A model generated the notes under the pieces. The model was given only the letters and a program-made list of their open reading frames with translations. It did not search any database and was not told where the DNA came from. Shown here in pieces: positions 43,370-55,800 of a DNA stretch of 64,000 nucleotides. A program made the translations under genes and the position numbers. This stretch comes from Parachlorella kessleri (Eukaryota > Chlorophyta > Trebouxiophyceae > Chlorellales > Chlorellaceae): the NCBI GenBank assembly GCA_001598975.1, contig BBXU01001043.1:23954-87953 (forward strand), read 5' to 3'. Position 1 is the first letter of the stretch; the number at the start of each line of letters is the position of its first letter.

Positions 43370-45581
43370 CCTGCAGTACGTGCGTGGGTGTGGGACTAGC
43401 TTATAGCACAAGGACACGACGGTGTAGCTTTGATTGTATCACTAGGAGCAGGCAAATCAGCTACACCAGTGTGCACGGCTTATGTGCCCCTTTATTGCCT
43501 GTCCCCTAACCCCGCCTCGGGCCACACACACAGCCCCAGAAACTGATCACCAGCTCAGTTGCAACCATCAAGCCTCTGCACTGCAGTGCTGCTCAGGCAT
43601 CCAAGGTTGCGCAGTTTCTGCTTGTAAGCAAAGTAGCTCAGCAGTAATAATACCTACCTTGCAAGGTTCTTGCCGTCTCAGAGGTGGTAAGCCCGGCGCT
43701 CGGAGATAGTGGCTTTGGGGGGCAGACACAGCGCCTTATGTTTGGGCGCCCGAGGCGGGGTGCAGCAAAGATTCCGCGTCGTACAGTACGAATCACTGGC
43801 ATTTGGCCGACCGGTCCGCCGCGGGGCCGAGGCGGTGTAAGTATGGCATGAGGGCATTGGCTGGTGCTTTTTAGCTAGAGAGGGCGGACCTCCGCTCGAC
43901 AGTGCAGGCTGCTTTTTGCATGTCCGGATGGCCGCAGTTAGATAGTACAACGTCGCTAGTACATAGTACGATAGGGCCGGACCCTCAAAGGCTGGTCAGA
44001 CGTCGAGCCTGCACACTAAGGATCAATTGTGTGATCCAGTAGGTTGGCCGATGAAATCTGCAGGGGCAGTCTCGTTGCCACAGATCTGCTTTTAACCCCA
44101 GTAACCTTGTGGGTGATACCGAAGGGATGCCTTGCTCCGCCAACAACAGTTGAGAGACAGGTTGTGAAACATGTGTCCTTCAAGGTGGTTAGGCCTACTG
44201 GGTATAATGGCAAGCACTCCCAAGTGCAACAAGATCCTAGTGACCCGCAGTCCGGGGCCTCAACATTTGCCACTGCTTTACCGACGGCTCCGGGCTCCTG
44301 TTGGTCCCCAGCTTTGCCAACACGGAGAGTGCCATGCATATCGTCAGTGTATAAGAGCCACATGGTCAGGCGGGTGAGAGGAATCCAATGGAAGAACCGC
44401 TACTGACCTGCGGGTGCAAGCAACACCTGTGGCAGGTAGACCACAGCCAGGGTTGCACTGCCAGCGCCCCCTTGGACACAGCGCCGCGCCAGCAGTGTAC
44501 AGACAGCAAACGCCGCCCTGAGCCGTCCCTGTTGCTATGAAACACAAAAAACTGGGCTTGTCAATAGGGAGGTGCTGGCTGCAAGCCTGTCCGGCAGCCA
44601 GCAGCCTCTGTACTGCCCTGCCCAGCACACAAATGCGCCAGTGTGCTTGCAGCTTGTCTTCCCCTCCCTAATTCTGCCTGCTTTTTGACGCAGCTGGCAC
44701 CCGCCACACTGCTGTCTGACCCCTTCCTGTCACTTGCATTTACATCTTAAATGCGCCACGCAAAGCGGTGCACAAGTCATACCACACCTCGGATGTGCAG
44801 CCTGCGTCCTGGTGGCTACCTGCCAGTGCGACTATGCATTTCCACATTTGCCGCAAGGCAAGCCTGCATAGCAAGCTAAACCGCCAATCACATGTCTTGG
44901 AGGTGAAAGGGGTACGGTTGAGGAGCCTGTCTGGACAGCTCTATTCCAGTTTTTACAGTCAGGGGGGCAGAGAGTCCGTGTGCTGATTTGCACAGTCAGC
45001 AAGAGGCAGAGTCGTGGCTCATGCATCGAACATGCAAGACTGAACAAGCAAGAAAGCCGCTCAACGAGGATGAAACCCCTGGAATGGCAGGAGCCAACAT
45101 ACGACACTAAGCTCAGCAAAAGCGTGCGCAACACATCGTGAGTTCACAGCACTAAAAGGGTAACTGACATCAAATCTGCCATTGGGCAGCTTGACATGAC
45201 AGGGAGTTCGCGTATGCTGCCCTGCCAATTGGCAGTGCAGCCTCGCCTCAGAGTTTTAGTTTCAAATGCGCATGCTCAACAGTGGGGTCATTCCCAGCCC
45301 AAACAACGGCTACCTCGAGGCTGATCACTGAACAGCAGCCTACACACAGGCACAGCCACCCACCGGGATCGAGAATAGCCTCGCTTCGAAAACTGCCAAA
45401 AGGGTAGAGAAGAGCTAGTAATCGACCAGAGGTACGCAAGCATGCAATGTGCTCTTTTGTCGGTTTCAAAACATACTAATGAAGTCCTGAGAGAGAGAAG
45501 GGGCTCATCATTCATCAGCCACTGCCGGCTTTGAGGAAGAGGTTTCGCTGTTTCTGTTCACAGCCAGCCTCTAGCCCGTCC
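43370..45581. other. Intergenic region between the secreted paralogues
   Basis: 2.2 kb between the start of copy 1 and the stop of copy 2. It should hold the promoter of copy 1 and the 3' UTR of copy 2. A 121-codon plus frame (44044-44406) and a 116-codon minus frame (44016-44363) overlap each other and show no domain. No gene is called. Confidence 0.45.
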
Positions 45582-48227
45582 TCACTTCCTGCTGCTGTAG
45601 GACATGGTTGCCAGGGCGCCAGAGTCCATGGCGGTCTTGAACTTCTCCAGCAGGTTGGTGATGGTGGTCTGGACGGTGGAGGACAGGCTGGACCAGTCGG
45701 AGGAGGAGGTCAGGCAGCTGACCAGGTCCTTGAGGGGGGTAGAGCTCTGCAGCAGCTTAAGCAGTGGCTCAAGGTTGGTGGCAGTCTAGGCACCTGACCC
45801 TCCTCATGGCCGTACATAGACTCAAGGGCCGGCTGGTCGAGAGCCTGGGGTGTTCTAGCACCACTCGGAAGGCTGGGGCACCCCCCCTAAACATCACAAC
45901 AACTTGCAGCCGTGCTAAGAAACAGGACGCCCAGACAGGCTGCTGCAAGCACCACTGCAGCTGTGTGGGAAGCCGGTGTCTCACTTACCGAGATGTCACA
46001 TGACAGCTTGAGGGTCTGCTTGCTGCCGCTCTTGTCGGAGAGGCTGCAGGTCAGGTTGGCGGTGCTGGTGCCGCTCCAGAAGGTGTCGCAGGCCAGGGTG
46101 TACTTGCCTGCAGCAAGAGAGCAGAACGACAGTACGCTCATGCAGGCAGCCCGGCAGCACATCAGCACAAGCTCAGGCGCAAGCCAGACGTAGTGTAGGG
46201 CTGGTCGTGTTTATGCAGAGGTGCCACCCCATGGCATCTATGTGGCAAGTGCGGTTGGCACTCGCTAGGAGACTCAATTGCGGGCACCCAGCGCCCGATC
46301 CCTGAGGCCCACTCACCAAAGTAGCAGACGAGGCCAGAGTCATTGATGTCAGAGCAGTCCAGCGCCTGGGCGGTGGTCTGCAAGGAGCACAAATGTTGCA
46401 CTTAGCAGTGCGAATTGTGGAAGGTGAGTTCAATAGACAGCAATAGCAAGGCTGGCCATGCCCCCTAAAAACCCCTCAGGCTACGCGGACGTCGCAGCAG
46501 GCAGCCAGGAGCAGGGGATGGTGCACACATACTTACCACGTTGAGGAACTGGATCTTGCCGCTGGTGGGCTTGAAGAAGAGGGCCTCCAGGTACAGGGCC
46601 TGGGAGTCAGTCTCCTCGGAGTTGGACTCGTCGCAGTCAATGGAGAAAGACACTGCAGGCAGGTAAAAATCAGGTTCGCAAAAGCGCCCTCAGCGCTGGG
46701 CCAGGCATTCACAGCCAGAGGCAGACAATATATGTGTGGCACGGGACATCTACAGCCCTTGAGCTTGCACTGCCACTGCAGTTCCCACTGTCTGCGCCCA
46801 CAGCAAAGCCTATGCCCGCATGCGACCAGGCGATGTTGAGGCGCTGCAACCACTCACGCTTGTAGTAGGTGCCGGTGCTCACGTTCTGCAGCGCATAGGC
46901 AGAAGTGCCCGTCAGGTACATGGAAGGTGCAGCAACTTCAGCAGCAGGTGCACTGTTGAGCACCCTCTAGTGGCATAGCACGTACTGTCAAAAACACCTT
47001 GAAGTTCGACACAGGGCAAGCCGGCATGCTAGGCGAAGGAGATGCTTACCTTCTGGCAGACATAGCGGAAGTCCACGTCATCGAAGCGCTCATCCAGGGC
47101 TGCAGATAGCAAGCGCTTAGAGGGTCAAGCAAGGTGGCACGCTTGCTAGCAGAGTAGCATGTTGAAGTGTGCTGTGCAACACGACAAAGAAACCAATGTA
47201 AAGTCCATCGCAGCAGCATGCCATGCCGATGGGTGGGTAGCAGTCAGGTCACAGGAGCCGATGCGAGCTGGCCTTGTCTGTGCAACGGTGGTAACGGCAC
47301 AGGCATCAAACATACCGTCCTCATCCTGATCGTCGTCAGTTGTGGGGCACACAAAGGTATCAGGCTGCATGGGTGAGATAGTGGAAACCGTCAGCATGCC
47401 ACTGGTGCCAGCAAGGCACATGTCTTAGGAGCTGGCAAAAGCGAGCTGGACTGGCCTCAAGCGCAATGCTTGCTGATCTCGGAAGGAATTTAGTCTCTCT
47501 CCTAGCCTGTCCTGTGCCGCATGCTAACCAGCTCTTACTCATGCTAGCTTGGCTCAGCATGAGTGGTGTCAGGCAACGGTATGTCAAGGAGCAGGCAAAG
47601 GGAGCCGTGCCGGTCAAGTGCCTGGATCCATACCCAATTGCCACTCACCTTGACGTCGAGGAGGTACTGGGCAGCCCTCAGGGCGGCATCCTTGGCCACC
47701 TCAAAGTTACGCACGTCCAGCAGGTACACGCCGGACCAGTCGCCTGCAGCAAAAGGGGAGGGCGGTGTTGACCGGGGCAGGCAATGGATGTGTCTGTGCA
47801 GCAGCATAAGGCTACGACCTCTGGCAGGCTTACGCCAGGTGGGTCAAGCCCTCTTCTTTTGGCAAGTCTTGCATGCATACCACACAGTTTGCTTCCATCA
47901 GCAGCACTTTACCTCACCCCGCTGACAAGGCCCACTAGGGACCTAGTGTGACATGCCCTCTTGCCATGCTGCCAGGCCACATGTTCGTTGCTCGACGTGT
48001 GCACTTGTTTCCACAGAAGTCATGAACCACCCTGGGCTGGCTGGACCAGACACACAGGGACTGCACCCTGGGTTCGTGAGCGGTCCTGACGCCTGACGTC
48101 AGCACCCTTCTTTAGACCCACCTGAGCACGCTCCACCGAGCTCAAGGGCGTCGTCAATATCGTCGGCGCGTACAGTGGTGGCCATGAAGAGCGCCATGGC
48201 GCAGAGTACGATGGCGAAGCTCTTCAT
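45582..48227 (-). CDS. Secreted protein of unknown family, tandem copy 2
   Basis: Begins MKSFAIVLCAMALFMATTVRA, a signal peptide, then DDIDDALELGGAC as in copy 1. The exon order matches copy 1: DWSGVYLLDVRNFEVAKDA (identical to copy 1 across AALRAAQYLLDVK), PDTFVCPTTDDDQDEDG, LDERFDDVDFRYVCQK, NVSTGTYYKREW, SFSIDCDESNSEETDSQALYL with FFKPTSGKIQFLNVV, ALDCSDINDSGLVCYFG, YTLACDTFWSGTSTANLTCSL with KLSCDIS, and LVSCLTSSSDWSSLSS ending MSYSSRK. Cysteine positions are conserved between the copies, which suggests disulphides. The two copies are most alike at both ends and differ most in the acidic loops. Exact exon borders are inferred from neighbouring GT and AG signals. Confidence 0.78.
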
Positions 48228-49510
48228 GATGGTGAGGGTCCGTCGATGTCTTTCAGCCTGCAACAGGTGCAATTGAAGTTTTCTGCATCTCCACGGTGCC
48301 TCACTTCAAGTGGGCAGGGTAGCCAGATGATCATGGGCAGCCTATGTGCCGCCCTGTCCCCCATCCGCCGAGCCCAGTCCCGCACCACAGTGCTCTTCAG
48401 AGATATAACCCATGCAATTTTGCAAGTCCCTACCCTCCCTGACTTGTGGAACAGCCCCACTGCTCGACCATCCCCGTCAGCTTACAGGTCGACCCTATGC
48501 TCACCTTATGGGCACTTGAGGGTTGCAAGGTCCCAAGGCTGAGTGTCCAGAGAAGTGAAGTGTTGGTTAGGGCTGAGGCTTATATGCGGGCCGACTGGGG
48601 GAAAGTACAGCACCGTCCGGCCAACGCGTACTGTTGGTCCGCGAGCGGCCGGCCCGACAGGAGGCAAACTCACGTACATCCACCACCAGCACGTGCTTGC
48701 AAGGTCCTGCGCGCCCTGCGCTTACTACGCTGTGGCAAATTGGCAGGCTGCTGCAAAGGCTGCTGTGGTGAATTTGCAAGAGCTTTGCTGGTCAGCAGGA
48801 AGGTAGTCCTAGTAGATAGGATTCCTGAATCCCATCTAGCCAGGCACGCTGGGATAGTCATACGGGTACACCTAAGAAAACAGAAAACGCGCAGCCCAAA
48901 AGGATCGCTCTGCCTCCTTGATCAGTTGTGTAGTACGACACCAGCCGAACCTGAAGGAAGGTTCCTTTCCACATGCATGCCTTTCTGCACTCGGGTGGAA
49001 CGTGTACTACTGTAAGGTGTACCGAACTGACTGGTAAGGCAGCCAGATACCCTGGCTGTTAAGACACTCCAGGTCTTTCCAGACTGAGCTCACCCAAGGC
49101 CTGCTTTGGCAAACGTGGGTAAAGTGCAAAAGACCTTGAAGGATCAGTTTCCCTACTGGCCACTATGCCAAAGTGTACATGCGCTTGGGGTGGAGCGCCC
49201 GCTGCTTTTGTCTGGTGGGTCCGTTAGCAAAACACGTGTACGTATTGTAGAGGCCATGATTGTCTCCTGCTCCCTTTCTCACGGTGTTCAAAGATGGCAG
49301 CAGGTCGTGTCCAAGTCGAAAAACCGTAGCTATATGTCCTGCAGGCCACTGCGGTAGTAATCATGACACACAAGCCTCAAAACTCGAGCAGACCTTTGGT
49401 TAGTGGGTGCCTCCTTGGCTTTGACCTATATATCCGTGGCTTCACAGACAGCAAATCGAGCGACATTGGCCCAGCCGAAGTGGGTGTATTCACGACAAGT
49501 CCAACTTGGC
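48228..49510. promoter_or_regulatory. Divergent region secreted copy 2 / TDP2
   Basis: 1.28 kb between the leftward secreted gene and the rightward TDP2 gene. It probably contains both promoters. A TTATAT-like element on the minus strand near 48402-48412 could serve the secreted gene. A 190-codon frame (48446-49015 plus) has no domain and is not called. Confidence 0.4.
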
Positions 49511-52432
49511 ATGGCCGAACCAGACCTTGTGGACCTCACGGCAGACTCGCCACCGGGTAAGCTCGGTAGTCCAAGACAGCCTCCTAGAGGCAAGTGACAA
49601 CCAGCACACACCACAACCAGCTTGCCACGACCAGCTTGTCTTGACGAGTTTGCAGGGCAGGCTGCGAGCAAGCCATTAAGAACCGCTTTGGGTGGTAAGG
49701 AGGAGGCCAGGGCTGCCATTATGGGGTTTGCCAAGCGCGCAAGGACCCAGCCGCAGCAAGAAAGATGTAGCCCCGGCCGCGAGCTACACGCCGAGCCAGC
49801 AAACCTCCCAGTTGCCACCGAAGCAGGTCAGCCAGGAGACTCTGAGCAGCTGCTGACAGAGGAAGAGCAAAAAGCTGCCAGGCAAAGGATAATGGCATTT
49901 GCTCAACGTGTGAGCAAAGCAGGTGAGCTTGGCGCTATGACGTCGCGCGACCCCCAGCCTTCGGCTTCAGCGCGGCCGCCTGGGAGCAAGGAATCATCAG
50001 GGGTTGATCCTGCTGCGGCTGCTCCTGCCGGTGCTGCTGCTGGCAGCGCTAGTAACTCCCTGCTGGCGCAGTTGCATGCCGAGCGTGTCGCCAGGCGAGT
50101 GCAGCGGCAGCCAGAACAGCAGGTGCACGTGCAGGGGCAGCAAGCTGGGGTCATGCCGGCGGCAGCATCAGCAAGAGCCGCTTCTGGGGCACCGCTGCCA
50201 GTTGTGGCGCCAGTCAGGGCATCAGCACCCCTGCATGTGGGACAGCAGTGCCAGCACCAACAGCAGGCACCACTCGACGGAGTCGCGGCGGCAGCAAACC
50301 CAGGCCTCACTGAAGTATCCCTACTGAGCTACAACCTCTGGTGCGCATCCCTGTGCTTAGCTGAGCTTTCTTTGTCAAACTGGAGATCATCAGCCAGGAG
50401 AACTGATGCCAAGGCGTCATCTGGGAACCCAGGTGTCCTGGCCATGTGCAATGCTGCAAGCACAGGCGGCCGTCACGTACTGCTGCGGACTCTGTAGCAA
50501 CTGGGTGATGCTGCTGCCCTCCATTTAGTGACTGTCAAATTGCACACCCCAGCAGAGGCTGCTATGGTCACATGGGCTGCTCGACTTACTCTGCTGCTAC
50601 TTACGCTGCCACCAGGTTTCGGGAGGATGTGGAGGTGCACGTCCGCATGCAGGCGGTGGGCGGCATCATCGCTGACAAGGGCTTCCCACACTTTCTCTGC
50701 TTCCAGGCAAGACTGACTGCAATCTGCCCTGCCGCTGGCCCCTCACCAGGGTGCAAGCAAGCAGCATATGCCAGGGTGCGACAGGTTGTACATGGAAGTG
50801 CACGAAAGGGGCTGCCCTTCTTGTAAGAACTACTCTGGGTATCTGGCGGTGCTACGCCCTCCACTCCCTGTGTAACACATGGGGTCCCGTGCAAGCAGCA
50901 GAAGCTTTGTGTGCTGCAGGAGGTTACTCCCCTCATTCACCTTCTGCTCCAGCAGTCGCCCTGGTGGCGCAAATATGCTGGTGGCTCCTGCCCCCCTGGC
51001 GCACGTGAATGTGGTACCCTGGGCAGTGTTCTGTTTACTGCTCACTGAACAGGAGCTGTCTTGGGGGGCGGGGCATTGCAGCACAGCAGGGATGAGCTTC
51101 CGAACTGTGTGGTCGTGCTGCTCTTGTTACACCTTCGCCTTCCCTTGCCTTTCTTGCTTGCTTGCAATACTCGTGATGCTCTAAACTTCCGATAGCAGGC
51201 TTGGCTTAATACTTTAAACCTCCGCAAAGCCTCCACCTCACCCCACCACCACATCTGCTTGCATCCCTGCAGCATACTTCACCATGCTTCTGTGGCGCAA
51301 GGATGTGGTGGAAGTGAGCAGGGCTGCCACCATACCCTTTGCCAACTCGATTATGGGTAGGTGGACCTGGTGCCTTGCCACCTACAAGCCCTATAGTAAT
51401 GCTTACCAGCGTTTGTAGTACATATTTCAGTGGGTCCACTGCTACTGCGGGGCCCAAGCGACTGCAAGGCTTGGAGATTGTAGTTCCCTACCTGCACCTC
51501 CTCTCATCCATCCCACCATGCGCAGCATTTGCTGGCCGGCTGCAGGGCGGGACCTCAAATGCATTGCTGCAACAGTCGCTGGCATGCCTCTCTTAGTGGC
51601 AACCTCACACTTGGAGAGCCCAACAGGCTCGAACCAGCTGTACAGCAGGCAGCGGGTGGCTCAGTGCAAGCAGGTGGGCCGGCTGCAAGTAGGAGGCATG
51701 CACGGTCGGCCCAACTCATGCCAGGGGGACTGGCTTGCCCAATGAAGCAGCAGTGACCAGGGTGGTTGTGGCCCTCAAGCGCTTAACGTGCTGTGGAAGG
51801 CGGTGCTATGCGCCTGTGCGGTTGTGTGCACATCTCCTCGGCCCCAGCCCTCTAGATGTGCATGCGGTCAGCTGGGCGTGGCTGAGTGGTGCTCCAGGCC
51901 GCGCTGCTTCTGGAGAAGGCTGCCAAAGACTCTGACATCGTATTTGCTGGCGACATGAACTGGAATCCCGACGACGGCCAGCCTTGTGATGTGCTGCCTG
52001 GGGGATGGTAAGCAAGCATCCTTGCCACTACCCTAATGTGATTGGTCTGCACTTCCTCCCGTCCTCGAATTCTTCTCGCCCTGACGAGGTATCTCCTGTT
52101 GTTGACGGTTGTCATCTGGCAGATGCCATCGTGCACCCACAAGCCGCGCAAGCCTTGTATTGCTTCCATCTCCCAGGTGCGATGCCTGGGTCAACTTGCA
52201 CACGGGCGACCCCGGCCTGACATACGACCCCAGGGCCAACCCAATGCTCAATCCCAGGACCCGCATCCGCCGCCGGCTGGACCGCGCCTTTTGCCGGCTG
52301 AGTGCTGGCGGCTGGCGGCTAGCGGGGATGGAGATGGTGGGGCGGGAGCCGCTGCCAGGGCTGCAGCACGAGGGCCGGCCGGTGCTGCCCAGCGATCACT
52401 TTGGCCTGCTGCTGCGCCTTGCTCCCGCCTGA
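49511..52432 (+). CDS. TDP2: Tyrosyl-DNA phosphodiesterase 2-like DNA repair enzyme
   Basis: The family hydrolyses the 5'-phosphotyrosyl bond left on DNA by trapped topoisomerase II, using Mg in an endonuclease/exonuclease/phosphatase fold. Exon 1 (49511-49556) starts MAEPDLVDLTADSP. The long exon 2 (49656-50340) holds a low-complexity Ala/Gln-rich region and ends LSYNLW. Exon 3 (50616-50706) has FREDVEVHVRMQAVGG and HFLCFQ, then EVTPLIHLLLQQSPWWRKY, MLLWRKDVVEV and FANSIMG. LLVATSHLESP is the THLES-type motif, and VFAGDMNWNPDDG holds the catalytic GDxN motif. LTYDPRANPML and RRRLDRAFCRL follow, and VLPSDHFGLLL ends the catalytic core. This order fits plant-type TDP2. Zinc fingers reported for plant relatives are not seen in the N-terminal part. 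One junction between FANSIMG and the next exon is unsettled. Confidence 0.9.
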
Positions 52433-52866
52433 GCCGGGAGAGTGGCGGACGCGCTGCTGCACACTAGGAGGTCTCTGGGGGCCCGGCCTTGCAGCAGCCA
52501 GGTTATGTTTAAGCCTGGGGATGTGAAGGGGTGCTCCTCATGCCAGGGCAAGTGTCATGCATGCAGCTGGCAAAATCTGGTGCTGCTGCAAAAGGGGTGA
52601 AGCGCAGCTGCGCGGCTTTAGCCTCAAGTATGGTGTTGATTTAAGGTCAGCTTGATGTAAAGCAGATCTTGAACTACCAGAATGCAGCCTCGACAGCTTA
52701 TAGCTGCCACGCCTCCATTGGGCTGACCTAGCCTCCCACCCATGGTTGAATTGGGGAACCCTTGGAGATGCTGGCGCCCTTGCGCGCACAGGTTGGATAC
52801 TGTTGGCACATCTCGAACTTCGATCAGGACCCCAATTGGCAGTCAGGCGCAGGTCTCATCATCATC
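52433..52866. promoter_or_regulatory. Region between TDP2 and farnesylcysteine lyase genes
   Basis: 434 bases between two genes on the same strand. It should hold the TDP2 3' UTR and the promoter of the next gene. The reading frame of the next gene is open back to about 52762, so its start could lie a little further upstream. Confidence 0.45.
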
Positions 52867-55800
52867 ATGAACCTCTTTATAGTGCTCCTCGTTGCGGTGC
52901 TTGGCTGTGTGCAACCTGGCCTGGCGGTCAAGCAGGTGGCCATTGTTGGAGGAGGCGTGGGGGGAGCTGCCAGCGCCTATTACTTGAAGTCATTATTAGG
53001 AGATGCCGTCAACATAACACTGTGAGTGCGGTCCCTCCCTCCAGGCCTGACTCGCGCGCAGCGAGGACAAGCGATCAGGAGCTTTGGCTGCTGCAGGTTC
53101 GAGCAGCATGACACGCTAGGTGGCAGGACCAGCAGCTGGAAGAGCGGCGACCGTGTTGATGACCGAGTATACGAGCTGGGGGCGTCCATAGCCTGGACAG
53201 GCAACCACTACTTGCGGTGAGCTGCAGGGCCACTGGGTCCACACCAGGGGGTTTATGTGCACCCATGGCCGCTGCCTACAGCAAAGCAGTCACCGCACCC
53301 TTACTCAGGCGTCAAGCATTCAACTTTCCTGCAGGTTCCTGGCGGGGGAGGCGGGACTCTCCGTGCACGACATCTCCGACTCGGACAGCCGGCTGGCGGT
53401 GTTTGATGGCAGCCAGCTGGTGTTCAAAGAGTCAGAGTGGCGGCTGCTGACGCTGTTGCGGCTGCTGTGGCGCTATGGGCTGGCTTACTACCAGCTGCGC
53501 AGGTATGGCAGGGCGGGCTGAATCAGTGGGCGCTCCCTGACCGCGGTTGTTGGATGGGTGGATGGATGGATGGATGGGAGGGGCGATGGGTGGATGGGAA
53601 GGCCCTGGGGAACCCCCCAGCCGTACTCTGTTCTTTAAGAAGACACTGGCTCATACGTTACTGCATATTATTCTGAAGCTGAAGGTGTTCACCTTGCAGC
53701 CCCTGCTCCAATAGGACTCTGGCTAGCTCCGCATTGTACAGAGGCTGACCCACTGTGTCATACCTGTCTGCAGCCACCCCTCCCGCATGTTTGCCCGCTT
53801 TGAGGCGCTGTACCAGCTGCAAGACGAAGGCGTCGCATTCGACAGCCCTGGTGACTTTCTGAAGCAGCTGGGGCTGTATGACCTTACACAGGACAGTCTG
53901 TTTCAGTACCTTCGGGTGAGCGGCCCGGCCCCAAACCTAGGGGACCACGGTACTGCCAGGGCTTTTACACTTGCTCATGCTGGTCCCCGAAAGCGCACCC
54001 ACAGTGCCAAGCCCAGCACAGTTACAACCACCACCAGTCCAGCTGCACTGGTCACTGAAATATTATATAATTCTGGAAGCTGTGCTCACTGGACATGGCC
54101 CATGCTTGTAACGACCACGGCATCCGTAAACATTCCACCTCCCCTCTTCCCTCCTGCTTCATGCTTTGCAGGAGCAGTTTGCGGCCGACGGCTACATGCA
54201 GGAGTTTGCGGACGAAGTCGTGGCGGGCATCGGCCGCACCAACTACAACCAGAACAACCTGCAGCTGAATGCCCTGGCGGGGCTGGTCTCCCTCCTGCCC
54301 TCCACAGACCCCCAAGTCTTCTCCATCAAGGTCTGCCCAAGCATGAGCGGCAGACAGCTGCTGCTTGCTGCTGCCCTGTTTGACATGGCTCACCACTGGT
54401 GTATGGTGAGTAGGCGCATCTGCAAAGGTGGAAGGAGGCTCCTTTGCTGGGCCTTGGTAAGCCCAGCCCATGGTGGTCCACTTGCGCATCCGGCTGGCTG
54501 TATTGTGCTCTGCAGGGTGGGAACCAGCAGCTGGCTCAGAAGCTCGTTGCCAAGGCCGGAGCAACGGTGCTGACAGGGGTGGCCGTGGGAGAAGTCGCAG
54601 CACGCACTGATGGGCGCTTCGACGTTGCCCTGGCTGCTGCGGGCTGCCGAGACACTGAGACGGCGCAGCCCTGGCGGCCTGTTGAAGCGGGTGCAGTCGC
54701 AGCGGCAGCGATTGGCGGCAAGCAGCAGCCCCAGGACCTGCTGTCAGGCGGAGCAGGTGGTAGTTGGGTCGATTTTGACAGCCCAGATGCCCTGCAGCAG
54801 CGCCGGTTGCAGGCCCAGCAGGAAGTCCCGGACCAACTGGCAGGCTGCAGTGGGACTGGCAGACTCAAGGCAGCAGCAGCAGGCGGTGCGGGAGCCCAGG
54901 GCCCTGCCTACGGCCCCTTCGATGCTGTTATCCTTGCTGCCCCGCTGGAGCTGAGCGGCATCGCCGTAAGTGGGGTGGAGCTGCCCCGCATCCCTCCCAG
55001 GAAGTATCAAACCACCGTGACAACCATTGTGGAGGGAGAGCTGCGGCCCGCCTACTTTGGACTCCCTGAAGAAGATGGGATGCCCTACAGTGAGTTATGA
55101 TCCTGCGTCTGGGATGAGTTGCTGCGGGGTTGGCGGCTCTGCTGTGAAAGATGGTGGCTGGGTGTGTAGGCATTCAAGTTCTTGGTGCTTGTGCTGGGAG
55201 CACTTACAAGCGAGAATGGTCTGTGGCTTGTTCTCGTCGCTCTTTCCACCCCTCAACCCTACCGTTCTCGATGGCTCTGACAAGTTTTCCTTTGCCGCAG
55301 CCGACATCCTGGTCACGCAGACTGCCCAGACGCCCTTCAGCTGCATTGGCCACTTGGGGCCTGGCAGCAGTGCTAACTCGTCAGTGTTCAAGCTGTTCAG
55401 CTCCGAGCCGCTTGAGGAGGACGAGCTGGGGCAGATTTTCGAGCCCGGTTTCAGAGTGCTTGTCACCAAGAGCTGGAGGGCATACCCCAGGCAAGACAAT
55501 GTTCCCCAGGGATTGAAGGGCACACAGGCCACTTACTTCATGTGGAAGCGAGCTGTGCGGGCTGGTGCCGCAGCCTGGGCAACCGGCATTGTGTTGTCTG
55601 GCAGTAATCCGTGCTTTACAGTGTCTGTCGGCTGGCCACGACGCTTGCAGCTAGGCCAGGACCAAGAAGCTAGACAGCACCCCCTTGTGACTTGTTTGCA
55701 GAGTCCCGAGGCACAAGTGTTTGATCATTGTTTTATGTGTCCAATATGGCTGCATTTTGGCTGATTGCATGAAGAGCTACATGCATGACCGGAACCCGTT

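Noticed and set aside
40668..48227. Pherophorin identity for the secreted pair
   Set aside because: Signal peptide and cysteines would fit, but there is no Pro-rich rod and the typical pherophorin cysteine and sequence motifs are not visible.
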